Positions 1 through 10,489 of a DNA stretch of 64,000 bases are shown here, piece by piece (within the stretch, counting starts at the first letter, position 1; each line of letters opens with the position of its first letter). The translations under genes were made by a program, and so were the position numbers. Under the pieces are notes generated by a model. The model worked only from the letters and a program-made list of their open reading frames with translations. It had not been told where the DNA came from and made no database searches. The stretch comes from Calliphora vicina (Eukaryota; Arthropoda; Insecta; Diptera; Calliphoridae): assembly GCF_958450345.1 (NCBI RefSeq), contig NC_088781.1, positions 40,535,357 to 40,599,356 on the forward strand, written 5' to 3'.

Positions 1-51
1 GAAAGGTGTATGTTTATATTAACATTCGCTATTTAAGAAGCCACATATGGA

Positions 52-193
52 TTTAAATTACCCCCATTGAGTTCAAGTTCAAAAATAAAACTCGATAACA
101 CTTCTTCTTTGGGCATGTCAAATTTCAATGAAATCAGACTAATGCTTTAGAAGTTACAGATTTATTGCATTCTATTTTTTCCTATACCACTGT
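52..193 (+). repeat. 3' end of a dispersed repeat ending in CCACTGT
   Basis: A block containing 'TTAGAAGTTACAGATTTATT' and ending in CCACTGT recurs at 27440-27502 and 34405-34449. Each time, an unrelated transposon relic starts at the next base. The shared sharp edge suggests the terminus of a mobile element. Family unknown. Confidence 0.45.
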
Positions 194-375
194 CAGACAT
201 TCTTAAGGAAATATGGACCGATGACGCCGCCAGCCCAAAATCCACATCAAATATTGCTTCAGGATGCATTGGATGCTCTTGGATCTCATGTGAATTAGTA
301 TCATCCCAAATTCGACAATTTTGTTTGTACCCGTTCATCAAGAAATGGACCTCAGAGTAGATTATGATTTTTTGA
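194..375 (-). pseudogene. DD41D (rosa-like) IS630/Tc1/mariner transposase fragment
   Basis: Reading the minus strand across several frames gives a peptide like 'MNGYKQNCRIWDDTN', followed by a 'HPMHPEA' motif. This is the segment after the first catalytic Asp in the DD41D group of the IS630/Tc1/mariner superfamily. Other fragments of the same family lie at 5177-5490, 6656-7130 and 28223-29085. Frames are broken and only about 60 codons remain, so it is a dead fragment. Family assignment rests on motif recognition and on the 41-residue spacing inferred from the family as remembered. Confidence 0.65.
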
Positions 376-1684
376 TGAAAATTGGGAGTGTACGCTAAAT
401 GGGCCCTGGATCATTTGTACATGGTCGTTTACCTTTATCTCCTAGTTCAGTTGAATTCACGACTCAAAAGTTCCCAAGCAGTGGTCGTGAAATCGACTAC
501 CTCGGATTATCCCGAGGATTATTTCATTCTTATATTTTTTACAGTTAAAATTGAGAGTAAAATTTTTGCAGTTTTAAAATCTTAGATTTTTAAATCGATG
601 TTACATTTAAATTGCAAATATATCATTTGATTCTTAAACTTGTTTAAAACAATCAATAAATTTTCTATTGCAGCAAAACCCTACCTAGCTTGTTTATTAA
701 TTAAATCATGTTGGTATATTTTAAACTTACCTGGTTTACGTTCATAGTTTTTTTAAAACAATCATTTACTAACATGATTACACTTCTCAAACACAAGAGA
801 ATACAACTCAGATTAAAATAGAAGAAAGTATAAAACCAATAATATATCTCTATTAAATATAAGCTTATGAACCCTCTTTTTTGGTGTTATTGGTTAAAAC
901 CAATAAAGAAAAGTTTTTAATAAAAAAAACGAGGAAATATGGAAAACTTTATTTTCTTTTATACAAAAAACAACAAATTGTAATTCTCAGTTGCAAAAAC
1001 ATGCATACAAAGATGCACACATGCATACATATGTGTACAACCACATGTTAAATTTTTTTTTAACCAAACATAATGGCAGCTCAATTACAAATGGAAAACT
1101 TTACATTCGTTGGTTTAAAAGTTGCTAAATACCCTACATAGTAAGAATAAGTATTGTGAAATTTTCGAAGGATTTGCATAAGTCAAAAAAAAATAAGAGC
1201 AGCATTAATACTATTGAGAAATTCTGCAATTTCCCTAAGCTCAGAAACTTTTTTTGGAAATAATTCGGTAACTTGGGAACTATTAGATATATCATAACGA
1301 AAGGTTGGAGCTGCTTCGTTTGCATAATGGGGGCGCAAAATTGGCCAACACGGATTTCACTTTTTTTGGTTTTTTAGAAATTTTGTTTATCAATTTGTAT
1401 ATACTCCAAAAAGAGAACTTAATGCAAAAGTGTGAAAATTAAAATTGGGCTCACTTAAGCGGATATAGTTCCGTCCACTAATATCCAAACTTGGGCAATT
1501 TAGAAAAAAAAAATTAGGTTTCAGTAAAAATTTCTAAAAACGCATAGCACAGATCCTCGAAACGTCTCTATATTTGTATAGCACTATATGTTACTGAAAT
1601 ATAAACAAAGATCTCATTTTTCATTTTACTAAAATATCAATCCCCAAATACTTATATAAATAGCTTATATTTAATCTGGCCAAA
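376..1684. other. No gene recognised
   Basis: AT-rich sequence with short, low-complexity reading frames on both strands and CA/TG-rich runs near 1000-1050. Nothing here resembles a known protein, RNA or transposon terminus. Confidence 0.5.
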
Positions 1685-2222
1685 ATGGGTACGATGATGG
1701 ATGATGATAAGATCGATCCCTTTTCTGGTATCTCCCTTGTTAACTGCGAGATGGCTGTTCAGCGGATACTATATGAATCTACACAAAGCAGGTGGACCAA
1801 TGAGTCTTCCTGTGTTATAACGAGGTCTACTTGGCCCGTAAATAATACCTGCAGGACGAATATACTTATTTCGTCGTGAGCAAATAAGGCTAATTGTGTT
1901 CTTCATTACAGGACACTGTATAATTGGGACACTTGCTAGGAGATTGGGCCTACGGTATAATGACTACTGTAGGAGCTGCCATAATGAAAAAGAGGATGAG
2001 ACGGTGTCACACCTATTCTGCCAATGCCCGGCTCTGATAAACCTGAGGGAACGTATCCTCGGAATAACATTCCTATCATGCTTAGATGAGTTATCAAGGA
2101 TAAGTCTTAGACGAATCTGCTCTTTGATGAGAGAATCCGGTTGGTTTAGCATGGAAACAACGGATGTAAAATTAATACCAAGATGTATCACAACGGGATC
2201 AGTTTTGAATGGACCCAAGTGA
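1685..2222 (+). pseudogene. 3' end of an RNase H-bearing non-LTR retrotransposon (I/LOA-like)
   Basis: Two plus-strand frames joined by a frameshift near 1870-1895 give the C-terminal part of a pol protein. The first (from 1685) has 'SQSRWTNESSCVITRSTWP'. The second (from 1896) has 'ITGHCIIGTLARRLGL', then a Cys/His cluster 'CRSCHNEKEDETVSHLFC', then a short tail ending near 2222. This GHC...ARRLG + CRSC...HLLC arrangement follows the RNase H domain in I/LOA-type elements. A second copy of the same family, with the RNase H motif WVPGHSG, lies on the minus strand at 59613-60303. The relic is 5'-truncated and abuts the Gypsy-like element at about 2225. Confidence 0.72.
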
Positions 2223-2224
2223 GC

Positions 2225-2440
2225 TGCTATTGTTTACCTTTTAAAAACCGTGGTTTATTTCCTTTAAAAATTCTAGTGCTTTCAATGCTAATGTTAGCAG
2301 CTTAAACATTTAGTGTACGACCAATGCTAATAACTGCGTGCTATCAACATTGTTGATAAGTAGAATCTTCTACTGATGGTCTTGTAAATACTCATGATGA
2401 ATGTTGTTTGTAGGCAGTCCTTACAGACAAATTCGTAACA
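2225..2440 (-). repeat. Partial 3' LTR of the Gypsy-like element
   Basis: The minus-strand sequence starts TGTTACGAATTTG and continues through a 'CCATCAGTAGAAG' block and an 'AACAATGTTGATAGCAC' block, both also present in the solo LTR at 19171-19601 and partly in 14044-14377. The 3' part is cut off where the non-LTR relic begins. Confidence 0.62.
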
Positions 2441-2650
2441 TCCGTCTCGAATAGGCACAAATTCACATTTAACGTGTGCAGCTAGACGTTTAAGATGTTC
2501 AACCTTAATTCCCGATATCGGTCTGCCACATTTTCGTATTCTATATACTACGACGTCCAATTTCTTAACTATCGTATCTGGGCCTTTCCAATGATTCTGT
2601 AGTTTGGAAGACAAACCTTTATTACGTTGTGGGCTATTTCTGGCCTTCAT
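2327..2650 (-). pseudogene. Integrase C-terminal fragment of the Gypsy-like element
   Basis: An open frame of 107 codons contains 'SSKLQNHWKGPDTIVKKL' followed by 'VVYRI' and 'VEHLKRLAAH'. This is the chromodomain-less integrase tail typical of insect Ty3/Gypsy pol, where GP(Y/F)-like residues precede a 'VVYR' strand. The frame then runs into the LTR, so the last ~35 codons are LTR-encoded. Catalytic integrase residues are absent. Confidence 0.7.
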
Positions 2651-2939
2651 TTGGTCATTTTAATTCATCTCCGAACGAATTTATGAAGTTCTTTGATGAA
2701 TTCATTAGCAGTATCTTCCTCACAATTTCTCACTGCCTCTGCTGAAACACATTCAACCATCTTGTTGAATGTGCTTCGTTGTACTGGTCAACGAGGGCCT
2801 TCATCGTGAAAAGTGGCCATTCACATCTGCTGGTTCCAACACCCACAAACCATTGTCTATACAATCCTCCTCTTCCTCACTGACACATACAAAATCCTCT
2901 GAATGCGGTGGCAATTTAATGCTAGATTTCTTACTTGAG

Positions 2940-3260
2940 ACTTGATCTCATATCCGATGTCGCAAGTTAATGACTTTTTGTCCCATATCCAAAATAATGG
3001 TGTGACTAATCATAAAGTATGCACCAATGATTACTTCGTCCACAATATCGGCAACAACAAAGACATGATTTGCGCTAACGCTAGCAGTAGATAGTTTCAC
3101 AGTGGCAGGTTCTCTAGTAGCGGTGCGTAGACTTACGTTGCAAAATCAATTGCTTCCTTTACTAAATCTGATCTGATGATTGACTGCTACGCTCCCATAG
3201 TGCTTCTGACCGTTAATGTACCCACTAGCAGTAAGATTGTTACTTTCCTGCTACATTACT
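2940..3260 (-). pseudogene. Retropepsin-like remnant of the Gypsy-like element
   Basis: Minus-strand frames give 'IIRSDLVKEA', 'SLRTATREPATVKLS' and 'VADIVDEVIIG', in the order expected of a Gypsy aspartic protease. The DTG(A) active-site triplet is not readable: the stretch before IIRSDL is frameshifted with a stop. It is dead. Confidence 0.55.
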
Positions 3261-3429
3261 GATATTGAGATGGTAGGGCTTCCGGTTTGGGTGTCAGATC
3301 ATATGGTTTTACTTTGTTTCTTACTTAAAGCCTTTAAAACTGCCTCTTTTTGAATTCCTTTAATTCGTTAGTTATATTTCTCTCATATATAGCGATAATA
3401 ACGGTTTTCCGCACATTACATATTTGGGG

Positions 3430-3624
3430 CTATGAAATTATCTTTGCTGTTTCTTGTACCAGCTCGGATTCAGTAAGTGATGACTTTGGTATGGCACAGA
3501 TCGCACGTTTTATTTCAGGATCACGACTGCCATTCACAAATGCATCATCTTCAAATCCTCCAAAATAGAATGGTTTTACCCTGGATATCGCATTTGGAAG
3601 GAATGTGGATTGTAACGCGTACAT
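3430..3624 (-). pseudogene. Gag C-terminal fragment of the Gypsy-like element
   Basis: A 64-codon open frame contains 'FEDDAFVNGSRDPEIKRAIC' and 'LVQETAKII'. The RDPE.KRA...QETA pattern is typical of gag just before the zinc knuckle in insect Gypsy-like elements. A possible knuckle remnant (N-V-R-K after IC) follows but the cysteines are lost. It sits upstream of the retropepsin remnant on the same strand. Confidence 0.6.
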
Positions 3625-3699
3625 CTCAAAAAAATATTCGCCATGACTTTATTCTTTTGCTTTTTTTAACAATGAATAATTCTTAATGAGCACACGTAA

Positions 3700-4790
3700 T
3701 TATCTTTGCTATCAATGGCTGTCAAACACTAACTAAATGACGCAGCTTTTGCAACTTTTGACAGGAGTCAACTGACAGCTGCCCGTTGATAGGAGCGGTG
3801 TTGCCTTCTTAGTTAAGTGGCAGGAAATTCAATAGTATAAGGATTTATTGATCCTCTTGTTCCAAAATATATAATCGAAGAACATTCGGCTCTCTGAAAA
3901 TGTTCGCTATTTTTTAGGTTTATATCCCAATGAAATTTTGGTTAAACTATAGGGTATTTAAACTTCCATTTGGTCCTGTTTAAAATAACCTGAGTTTTTA
4001 TGTTATTTATTTTTTGTACTTCAGTTCCTTTTACCATTTCTTATCGTATGAGGTTTTTGGTTAAAAAGTAATTTACTGCAAATTTACACTTTTCCAAAAG
4101 TATTTTTAATACCCTGACTCTCATGCACATGGCTACACACACACATGCAATTACAAATATATTAACACATACATAGGACACTTATTCACACATTTATATA
4201 CATATATTGGTTACTAATAGTATATTTAAATCTTTATAGGAGTCATACACTGTGCATTTGCATACATTGTAAAATGTATGTGTAAGTGTCTCTACATTAA
4301 ATCTTAATTTAAATTTAAAATGCATAAAAACCAAAAATACCACAAATCTTTTGCTATCATTTGGTTTTCTCGACTAAGAAACAAAAATGCAAGAAATATT
4401 CGTATTGCAAAACAACCAAACAAAAAAAAAGAAAGCAATAATCAATGATTTCTCTAATGGTGAATTATGTACAACTCAGTGTGTTTATCGAATTGAAGAA
4501 GCTGGTAATGACGATGATTGAGTTTAATGTTGCCACTGTATTGCAAATATTTCCGAAAGTTATTTTGGTTGAGGTTTTTTGAAATATTACTTTTAACATT
4601 ATTGTGTTAGTTAGTTGCTTTGCTGTGCAACAAATCTGAATTTTGTTTGACAGAATGTGTTGGGGTAAATAGAAAGTTTTAAAATATAGAATATATAATA
4701 TATAAAGGGTATTTCATTAAGGGTTTCCTATATTTAAATTTAAATAAAACATAGTGTGTGTGAGATATCATCGACATTTTTGATTCATTT
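3700..4790. other. No gene recognised
   Basis: AT-rich sequence with CACACA/ACATAC runs around 4130-4210. No coding pattern or transposon terminus was recognised. Confidence 0.45.
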
Positions 4791-5176
4791 ATGCGGCCAG
4801 ACATGAAACCGTAATGACATTATGCGATACATATTAAAATCTGTTGAAAATGAAGTGGTTGGGAAGTTTCGCCTTACCTACTTTATAGTCCAGCCCATGT
4901 TCCGTCCGACTACTGTATCTTTCTATCGATACAGAACGATACTCTCTGGGCTACGCTTCACTTTGGAACAGAATGTCCGATGTTGGTTTCATTCGTTCCT
5001 TGCCTCAAAAGATGAACAGTTATTTTGGCTTGGAATCCACATCTTGTCAGAAAGATGGGAAATGTTCATAGCTAGCAATGGCCAATACTTTGAATAAATT
5101 TATATTGTACAAATGTTTCAAAATAAAAGCTAAAAATTTTAAAAAATCCTTCATTTCTATGTCATACACCCAATAA
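4791..5176 (+). pseudogene. 3' end of a DD34D mariner transposon
   Basis: The fragment starts inside the transposase and gives 'EVVGKFRLTYFIVQPMFRPT', which corresponds to the third catalytic block of mariner (normally S-P-D-L-A-P-S-D). It then gives 'SFLASKDEQLFWLGIHIL' and the C-terminus 'NGQYFE' followed by a stop at 5095. After that come the mariner 3' UTR and terminal repeat 'GTCATACACCCAATAA'. Both the proline-aspartate block and upstream frames are damaged. Copies of the same subfamily are at 27503, 29291, 34450, 38836, 53672, 58533 and 62595. Confidence 0.8.
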
Positions 5177-5490
5177 AATATCCTTCGCTGTTTCGGGCTC
5201 ATCTCAGATGTAAAATTATTCATGCCTGTCTTTCATAAATCACCCTGAATTTGACCGATACATGGGTTTTGTTGTCCCTGAGGTCCGCTATGGTTTGTGG
5301 CTTATTCGCATAGAACTGAGACTTAAGAAAACTCCTCAAGTAAAAGTCTAACGGGGTCACGATATCGCTGTCCAATCCACATCACCTCCACGCGACATGA
5401 TCATGCCCTCAAATCACTAGAGGAGAAGGTCTAATGTGGCATAAGCAGTGTGGCACGTAGCGTATCCTGTTTTTTTGTGAAATGTTGAAA
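5177..5490 (-). pseudogene. DD41D transposase fragment
   Basis: The minus strand reads 'MSRGGDVDW' and a degraded 'DLTPLDF'-like third catalytic block, followed by 'FYANKPQTIADLR'. The same segment occurs in the copy at 28223-29085. It abuts the terminal repeat of the mariner relic at 5176. Frameshifted and inactive. Confidence 0.65.
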
Positions 5491-5575
5491 CGGTACCCGC
5501 TGAAAACTTTCGTAATGACCTAAAATACCACCAGCTTTTTCTAAGTTTTCCGATTTTAGGAAAACTTTCAGGCTA

Positions 5576-6099
5576 CAGTGGTGGCCAGGAATTTAAGACA
5601 AAAATTGTTTGCTAAATTCCATGTAATTGTCAATTATTTTTTCAAATATTTCCACAAATATGTATGCATGAGGACTGTTTTAACACACAAATGTGTTTTA
5701 TTCGACTGTGTCAATTCATACATATTCACCATGAACACATACAATTTTTCTACAACTTGACCAACAAATTTTTTTTTTAAATAAACATATTTTCTCACAT
5801 TTATATCATTACAATTTTATTATTATAAAATATTCGGACCAAATTTCGTATTTTTAGTTCCATTAGTTTCGGTCATATCATGTTATTAACAGCGGATGTT
5901 CGCTGAGGTGGGTCAACGGATTTCCATATATCTTGGTCCATATATGTTTTACCGATTTTTCCAAACATTTTTCAAAAACTAGAAACATTAATAATAAATT
6001 TCATACCCTTAGAAGTCCTTTTATTTTGGCTCTATCGCACTTAAAATTCAGTTGATGAAAAAAATTCAAGTATTTGTCTTAAATTGGTGGCCACCACTG
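5576..6099. mobile_element. Non-autonomous Tc1-like element, 524 bp, TA target duplication
   Basis: The left end CAGTGGTGGCCAGGAATTTA and the right end (reverse complement CAGTGGTGGCCACCAATTTA) form inverted repeats of about 27 bp. Both ends are flanked by TA (5574-5575 and 6100-6101). The CAGTGGTGGCCA terminus and TA duplication fit Tc1-like transposons. The interior has no transposase, so it is a deletion derivative or MITE. Confidence 0.78.
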
Positions 6100-6655
6100 T
6101 ATATTTAAAATTACCTGGACTATAATATTCTGATCAGATTTTACTTAAAATTAATAACAGTAAGGAAATTGGGCTCATTCGCCAAAAAATGTCGAAAAAA
6201 ATAGTTTTTCTCGAAAATCGCAAAATTTGTATCGCAGGTACGGAAAAACTATAGGAGGTATTGACATACTTTATTCACATTTTTATTCCCTATTTTGTTG
6301 TAAATAAATCCCCATGTGATGATCCTAAAATTCTGAAATTTGTTTAACAAAATTTTTAAAAAATTTAAATTGGAGTTTTGAAACTGCCGTTAAAAAAATA
6401 TTTTTTTTTTGGTTATACCTGCGAATAGGTTAACGGTATCCTATGAAGATAAAAACTCATATACAAGTAAATATGGATATATTTTAAGTAAGAATAAACT
6501 TTTGTTTTAATATTTCTCAAAATATATTAATTTTGTTTCTACATTTCTTGTTCTACTGGCCTGAGACACGTTAATGGCCTGGGGATTTTTTAATAACTTT
6601 AACAGTTTTTAACCAATTTTTGTCTTTTATAACTTATTAGAATGAAAATTACGTA
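6100..6655. other. No gene recognised
   Basis: AT-rich sequence with no open frame of note and no recognised repeat end. Confidence 0.4.
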
Positions 6656-7130
6656 CACATTTCGATAGATATATTGGACGGTGTTGGATCTCATATCGAA
6701 TGATGTCGTTGTGAATTCGATAATTTTGTTTGTTAACGAACCTTTTTATCCAGAAATGTTCCTCATCGCTGAAGATAATTTTTTTTTATTAAAATTTTAG
6801 CATTTTTACGTATTGTTGAACGCTATGATACCTTTCACACTAGGCAATTTAGTTGCGCAAGTCTCTTGTGTTTATACATGCTAGAGGTAATGTCGGGTTA
6901 AGGAGAAGAAAATTGTACATGCTGTTTTGTTGTTGGGCAAGAGACTTGCGCAACTAAATTGGCTAGTGTGAAAGGGGTCTATGTTCATCTATATTAATTT
7001 GACAAAACAATCTGAATAAATCTGACAGTCAATTCGATATATGTAACTTCAACAATATGGCCGCTATCAACTCTCAAAGTTCGGAAGTCCATGTTGGAAG
7101 ATCCTTTACTTTATGGGGTTGTAAATGAAA
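6656..7130 (-). pseudogene. DD41D transposase 5' fragment interrupted by a MITE
   Basis: Minus-strand sequence at 6680-6775 reads 'FWIKRFVNKQNYRIHNDI', the block near the first catalytic Asp. On the other side of the 151-bp MITE, 7020-7060 ('GACAGTCAATTCGATATATG') is similar to 29047-29070 in the larger DD41D copy. Only remnants are left. Confidence 0.5.
6828..6978. mobile_element. 151-bp MITE with 41-bp inverted repeats
   Basis: Left arm 6828-6868 and right arm 6938-6978 are nearly perfect inverted repeats (core CCTTTCACACTAG.CAATTTA, then GTTGCGCAAGTCTCTTG). CTATG is present at both flanks (6823-6827 and 6979-6983), consistent with a 5-bp target duplication. No coding capacity. Superfamily not assigned. 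Confidence 0.75.
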
Positions 7131-7149
7131 AATTTGAAAAGTACAAACG

Positions 7150-7790
7150 GTACAAGAGAAAACAGATTTGTGATAGCAACCGAATTTGTGGCCAATACCA
7201 TGATTGACATGAGTGACCGAATTTTATAGTTGTGGCTATACAATTTTAGAAGGGGTAACCAAAGGTTAATTGCTTCAACTGAAATTCTTTTTTATCAACT
7301 GACTTTATGTTGATAGAACCAAAAAATTCTATGTGTGCAACCGAATCATTCGATTGACAACAAATTCGGTATGACAAAATTATGTATACCCTTGCCACTC
7401 ATGGTGAAGAGTCCAACAGCATTTTTGTAACAGAATACCGACATTTTTGTAGAATAAACTTATAGTCCAGCTGGACTGATTTTTTTACAGTGGGTCAAAG
7501 TTTTAATTTTTTTATCGAAGGCAGCATTTTACTAAATGAAAAAATTGTTGTAATTTAATGTCTGAGAGAACTCTTATTGTAAGGATTATATTGTAGAATT
7601 TTATGGGGATCATTTTTGTGGAAGATCTTAATCCTCTAGCTCCTCTCTTTAGGGGTCAATTTGACCATTTTTTCGAGAAAATCCAAAAAAGTCATTTCAA
7701 AAAGGACATAGAAGGATTAAAATATTCTACGAAAATGTTTGCCGGAAAATTTCAGTGGGGGTCATCAAAGATACCAACATTGTAAGTAAA
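7150..7790 (+). repeat. Two dispersed repeat modules
   Basis: 7150-7220 ('GAGAAAACAGATTTGTG' then 'CAACCGAATTTG') matches the reverse complement of 24455-24519, one end of the TIR element at 23428-24519. 7411-7790 is a diverged, end-degraded copy of the 439-bp element at 43612-44050 (shared 'TAGAATAAACTTATAGTCCA' and 'TAGGGGTCAATTTGACC'). The short open frame at 7603-7785 lies inside this module and is not a gene. Confidence 0.6.
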
Positions 7791-10204
7791 GCTGGTTACG
7801 CTTAATTAGCAAAATTACACGCAACCTTGGGTTTCATATTTTTTTTTAAAAAATCGCCAAAAATCTATTTATGAGCGAATGAACTGAAATTTAAAATATA
7901 AATAATAATTGAGAAGATATACAATAAAATAACGTTTTCTTGATAGGGAGGGCCGATTTTTTTTTAAATATCAGCCATATTTGTCTCAGTAATAATGCTC
8001 CTTTCGATGTTTGTACTAGGCGTATGATTGATATGTATAATAAATAAATAATACTCATACGCATGAGACTGATATAATTCACATTATTCTATTGTATTTG
8101 CCACTTACTGTATTTATTCATTCTCATAACTTAGTTTCCTTAACTAGGAAAAATCTATTAGTAACAATGAATTATGAAACTAACCAACAAAATATTTATG
8201 ATTCTTGCTTAAACTATTTTAAGTGTTTTTTTTTTTTTTTTGTTAAGAGTTTTCTAACGTTTTCTTTACTTTTGTGTAATAATTTCCTAATTGTTTCACA
8301 TTTTGTGGCTTAAGGAATTTAGTTAAGCTAAAGATTAAACAAAAATTTTTCAAGCATTCCTTTACATTGAAAATAATTTACCAAAGCAAATATTTTCAAA
8401 ATAAATTTTGTTTAAAAAAAGTCATATTTAAGACAGTAAATCTAATTAAAATGACAATAAATAATATAAATTGAATTACTAATAATTTAGTAATGGTTAT
8501 TAAAGTTTAGTTTAATAGCACAAGGAAAAGTATTTCAAAAGAGATTCCGGAAAATGTGGAAAATAAAAAGATATATTCTTCCGGAGTAATATATTAAAAA
8601 TAAGGGAAATCCAAAACTTTTAATACATTGTTTAATAACCTTATTTAACAAAATGTCCTAGAACTGGCTATAGCTTACACATTTAAAACGTTTAATTTTT
8701 TCTTACATTTAACTATAATTTGATTACAATTGTGTGTCTTTTGTTTAGTTTCTGCTTCTTTGATTTTACATAATGGCCTTAAAGTCCATTTAAATATTTA
8801 TTTCCTTTTTTAATTTTTGCAAATGCTTAACATATTGGTGGCATACTCTAGTAAAACCTCATGTTTTGCATAAATTCCAATGTTGCTGATAATAAAAACT
8901 ACATACAGAAATAAATATAAAAAAAATAACAAATTGGAAAAAGGAAAATCTATTTTTTTAAATTATGCCAATATTAAATAATGTTAGTAGAACGTGTTCA
9001 AAAGACGCCATTAAGTCGCGTGACATCTTTTTTTTCTTGATTTTCTTTCTTTTCTATTGCAATTTTCGAACCTTTATGCAACCATTCATTATGAGTACAG
9101 CAAAGAGTACACCATCATCGCACCTTATTAAGGTACAAGTATTTTCATTCTATTAGTTTTTCTTCGTTTTTTTTTAGTTTTGCAAATTTTTTTCAATAAA
9201 ATACAATTTAGACATGAACTGGAAAAAAACATGAAATATATAGATAAAACAGCACCGTAAAATAAACGTAAGCTTTTGTTAATGGACCTTGAAATGAATG
9301 AAAACATAGAAAAAAATAAGAATACATTAAAGTGCATTTTGTAGCATACAAAACTGAAATGAACATAAATGAACTAGAAAACTAATGTAAGAATATTTTG
9401 TGAATGTTTTCTTTTTTTTAAATGAATTTTTCTTTCTTTCTGTTTAAATCAGCTTGAATTATAGGAATTTGTTTTTGTTTTTCAAACAAATGGCCTGAAC
9501 TGACCAGGTGTACTAGTAACCAGGTTAACATATTATTTGATAATTAAAAAAAAGATATGCATTCAAATGTATTTCCCTTCAATTTGTTCAAAATAATTAA
9601 GTTAATGGATGCCTTATAGTATTTTTAAACTATGATTGAAACAAGTTGTTTTAAATAGATCATGTCGAATCATGTCTCTACTATGTTATGTTAATGGAAA
9701 TTTGGAAATAAATTTAATGTTATTTAAATAAGTTTTAATTGTTAAATACAAACAGCATTTAGTTTAGTTAAGTGATGCCTAACTGACCAATTCCGTTAGT
9801 TGTTTTTGGTATATGGCAGGATATGTAATAAGACATAGTTACTGACCATATCTCAAGTCGACTTAAAACCTTCCCATTATGACTTCTTGGGAATGTTGTT
9901 TGAAACACCCATAAAGCTTTATATTATATTTAAGCTTTGATATTTTTACAAATAAAGCTTGAGTGTCTGTAATTCTCATTCACTCTAGTGTTTTATTTGT
10001 ATAATATCTTTAGTTTTTCTAAAGCGTTTTGGGAAAAGGTTTTCTGATGATCTGGCCTAAGCAACCAGTGAAATGCGCATAGGAACTAGCTTATCCCCCA
10101 GCAATAAATTTCAGTGAATTTATCAATTATTGGGAATTCAGCACACTAATTCTTAACAAAAAAAAAAATAGCAGATAAAATGAAGACTGTGATCACGGTT
10201 TTGC
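7791..10204. other. No gene recognised
   Basis: Strongly AT-rich with long T and A runs. Several 60-73 codon frames exist on both strands but are low-complexity and F/L/K/N-rich, as expected by chance. No repeat terminus or RNA was recognised. Confidence 0.5.
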
Positions 10205-10489
10205 TTATCTTCTATATAAATAAAAATCAAATGTCGTCCGTTGGTAATTGCATCAGTCCAACGCCCACTTTTTTCGATTTATCTAAAATCGGCAAACGGC
10301 TACATCGATTTGGCTACTTTTTTGTTTAAATGATCATAGTAATCCTAGTTAAGTTTTTACTGAAAGAAAAATTGACCACGCCAATTTGTTTTCAATATAT
10401 CGCAGGACGCCTGAACCGATTTAAATATTTTTTTTTTACATAGTCTGCAAAAGCTTTTACATAAATAATACTTAATACGGCCACAATAG
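10205..10489 (+). mobile_element. Possible Helentron-like 5' end
   Basis: 'CTATATAAATAAAAATCAAA' followed by 'TGTCGTCCGTTGGTAATTGC' and 'ACATCGATTTGGCTAC' resembles the 5' portion of non-autonomous Helentron/Helitron-like elements in insects (CTATATATATAAAAATGAAA...). Such elements often carry internal minisatellites, and one follows directly. No matching CTAG-type 3' end was found, so this is tentative. Confidence 0.38.

Larger units (their letters stand above)
2225..3690 (-). mobile_element. Internally deleted Gypsy-like (Ty3) LTR retrotransposon relic
   Basis: On the minus strand the order is gag C-terminus (3430-3624), a possible zinc-knuckle remnant, retropepsin-like sequence (about 3260-2940), integrase C-terminus (2650-2441) and the start of a 3' LTR (2440-2225). 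The reverse transcriptase, RNase H and most of integrase are missing between about 2940 and 2650, so the element is internally deleted. The LTR start matches the solo LTR at 19171-19601 (shared 'CCATCAGTAGAAG' and 'ACTTATCAACAATGTTGATA'). A 5' LTR was not found. Gag and protease frames are shifted. Confidence 0.68.
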
